NCBI GenBank assembly: GCA_021463195.1
Contig: JAJTXZ010000053.1
Coordinates: forward strand, 1-33,646
From: Anaerolineae bacterium
Lineage (GTDB): Bacteria > Chloroflexota > Anaerolineae > UBA4142 > SHND01
Direction: 5' to 3'
Length of the DNA: 33,646 nt
In this document: piece after piece, positions 32,667-33,646 of the stretch
Layout of the letters: each line of letters starts with the position of its first letter
How positions within the stretch are numbered: position 1 is the first letter of the stretch
Made by a program: the position numbers and the translations under genes
Notes under the pieces: generated by a model
The model's database searches: none
What the model saw: the letters and a program-made list of their open reading frames with translations, nothing else
What the model was told of the DNA's origin: nothing

Positions 32667-33646
32667 ATGACAACGCTCAACACTCTGCGCGCCGACGCGC
32701 GCGCGATTTTCGACGCGGCATTGCGCGCGGCGGACCCGCGTCTCGCCGTCGAACGCGTTCTCGCGCGGCGCGGCAATTATTTATACTTGAATGACCTGCC
32801 GATTTTTGATTTCACGCGCGGCAAGCTCACCGTGCTTGGCGCGGGCAAAGCGGGCGCGCCAATGGCGCAGGCGGTGGAACAAATCATCCAACCCGACGCT
32901 TATCTCGGCGCGGTGAATGTCAAGTACGGACACCTCGCGCCGACAAAATTTATTTTATTGCGCGAAGCGGGACATCCGCTGCCCGATGAAAACACGCTGC
33001 GCTTTACCCATTCGCTCATTTCGCTCTTGGAAGGACAAACCGAAGATGATTTGGTGTTGTGTTTATTTTCGGGTGGCGCGTCGGCATTGATGGAATTGCC
33101 GGTGGACGGTGTAACGCTGGATGACTTGCGCGTGTTCACGAATGAATTGCTGCGCTGCGGCGCGACGATTTACGAAATCAACACGTTACGCAAACATATC
33201 TCCCAAGTCAAAGGCGGACAAATCGCGCGGCGCGCGCAGCCCGCGCGCGTTATTTCGTTGATTCTTTCCGATGTGCTGGGTTCGCCGCTCGATGTGATTG
33301 CTTCTGGCCCCACCGCGCCCGATTCGTCCACCTTTGCGGATTGCATCTCGATTGTAGAAAAATATCATTTGCGCGAAACATTTCCGCGTTCGATTGTGGA
33401 ACATTACGAACGCGGCGCGCGCGGCGAAAACGCCGAGACGCCAAAAGCGGATGACGCGTTGTTCGCGCGCGTGACCAACGCGATCATCGCGGATAATCAA
33501 ATCGCGTGCGACGCGGCAACCGACGCGGCGCGCGCGCGCGATTACAACGCGCAGCTGCTTTCCACACGCTGGCAAGGCGAAGCGCGCGCGCTGGGCCAAG
33601 ACTTGGCGGCGCGCATCAAAACGGCAAAGGCGCGCGCGTGCGTGTT
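32667..33646 (+). CDS. Glycerate 2-kinase (GckA/TtuD, MOFRL family), 3' end missing
   Basis: The frame is open from ATG 32667 to the window end (326 codons). It phosphorylates glycerate to 2-phosphoglycerate. Landmarks: LTVLGAGKAGAPMAQAVE, HPLPDENTL, LCLFSGGASALMELPVDGVTL, INTLRKHISQVKGGQIAR and LILSDVLGSPLDVIASGPTAPDSSTF, all characteristic of this family (split in reading). The C-terminal MOFRL domain lies outside the window. It starts 75 nt after miaA; I see no strong ribosome site. Confidence 0.93.
   Translation, partial: MTTLNTLRADARAIFDAALRAADPRLAVERVLARRGNYLYLNDLPIFDFTRGKLTVLGAGKAGAPMAQAVEQIIQPDAYLGAVNVKYGHLAPTKFILLREAGHPLPDENTLRFTHSLISLLEGQTEDDLVLCLFSGGASALMELPVDGVTLDDLRVFTNELLRCGATIYEINTLRKHISQVKGGQIARRAQPARVISLILSDVLGSPLDVIASGPTAPDSSTFADCISIVEKYHLRETFPRSIVEHYERGARGENAETPKADDALFARVTNAIIADNQIACDAATDAARARDYNAQLLSTRWQGEARALGQDLAARIKTAKARACV

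Overview
The window looks like chromosomal DNA from an uncultured Chloroflexota bacterium, probably Anaerolineae-like. This is inferred from the gene set: a pyrF-pyrE fusion, a CAD-like dihydroorotase, hrcA-grpE-dnaK under CIRCE, secreted proteins with Thr/Pro linkers, very frequent GCGC/CGCG in coding DNA, and many short intergenic hairpins and 7-nt repeats. No 16S gene or tRNA is present, so the taxonomy is tentative. I see no phage, plasmid, transposase, CRISPR array or recognisable defence system.

Layout. 1-1019 is the 3' part of a surface or secreted protein gene, broken at an 11-C run. 1020-1301 holds nested inverted repeats and a two-way terminator. 1302-5309 (-) encodes a secreted beta-helix protein. 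5557-7230 (+) encodes a pyrroline-5-carboxylate dehydrogenase-like enzyme with a Lys/Ala-rich tail. 11984-7278 (-) is a pyrimidine operon, pyrC-pyrB-pyrFE-pyrD, covering every step from carbamoyl phosphate to UMP. 13220-12339 (-) encodes a membrane-anchored SH3b protein. 16986-13313 (-) is hrcA-grpE-dnaK with a sigma-70-type promoter and CIRCE operator, but no dnaJ. 20934-17482 (-) encodes a secreted ExeM/NucH-like nuclease. 21446-22468 (+) encodes a ThiF/MoeB-like E1 enzyme and 23355-22486 (-) an EamA transporter. 24708-23440 (-) encodes a membrane-anchored propeller-like protein. 29580-25043 (-) is a run of four membrane-protein genes, two or three of them uncharacterised. 29963-32591 (+) is the housekeeping run rplS-rnhB-yraN-miaA, with rnhB broken at a 10-C run. 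32667 to the end is the 5' part of a glycerate 2-kinase gene.

The least expected signals lie between genes and at their edges. (1) Degenerate heptanucleotide tandem arrays sit at many gene junctions. One array of nine 7-nt units (63 nt) lies in frame inside pyrFE and encodes the linker joining the two enzymes. (2) A family of short hairpins changes sequence but keeps its pairing. (3) Two related ~90-bp elements lie in opposite orientation. (4) The rplS leader can form a terminator-like hairpin or a competing pairing. (5) Two unrelated secreted proteins share the same ~200-residue C-terminal module. (6) Two coding frames break at long C runs with the same sign, which points to under-called homopolymers in the assembly. 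Several promoters lie so close to the start codon that their mRNAs should be leaderless or nearly so.
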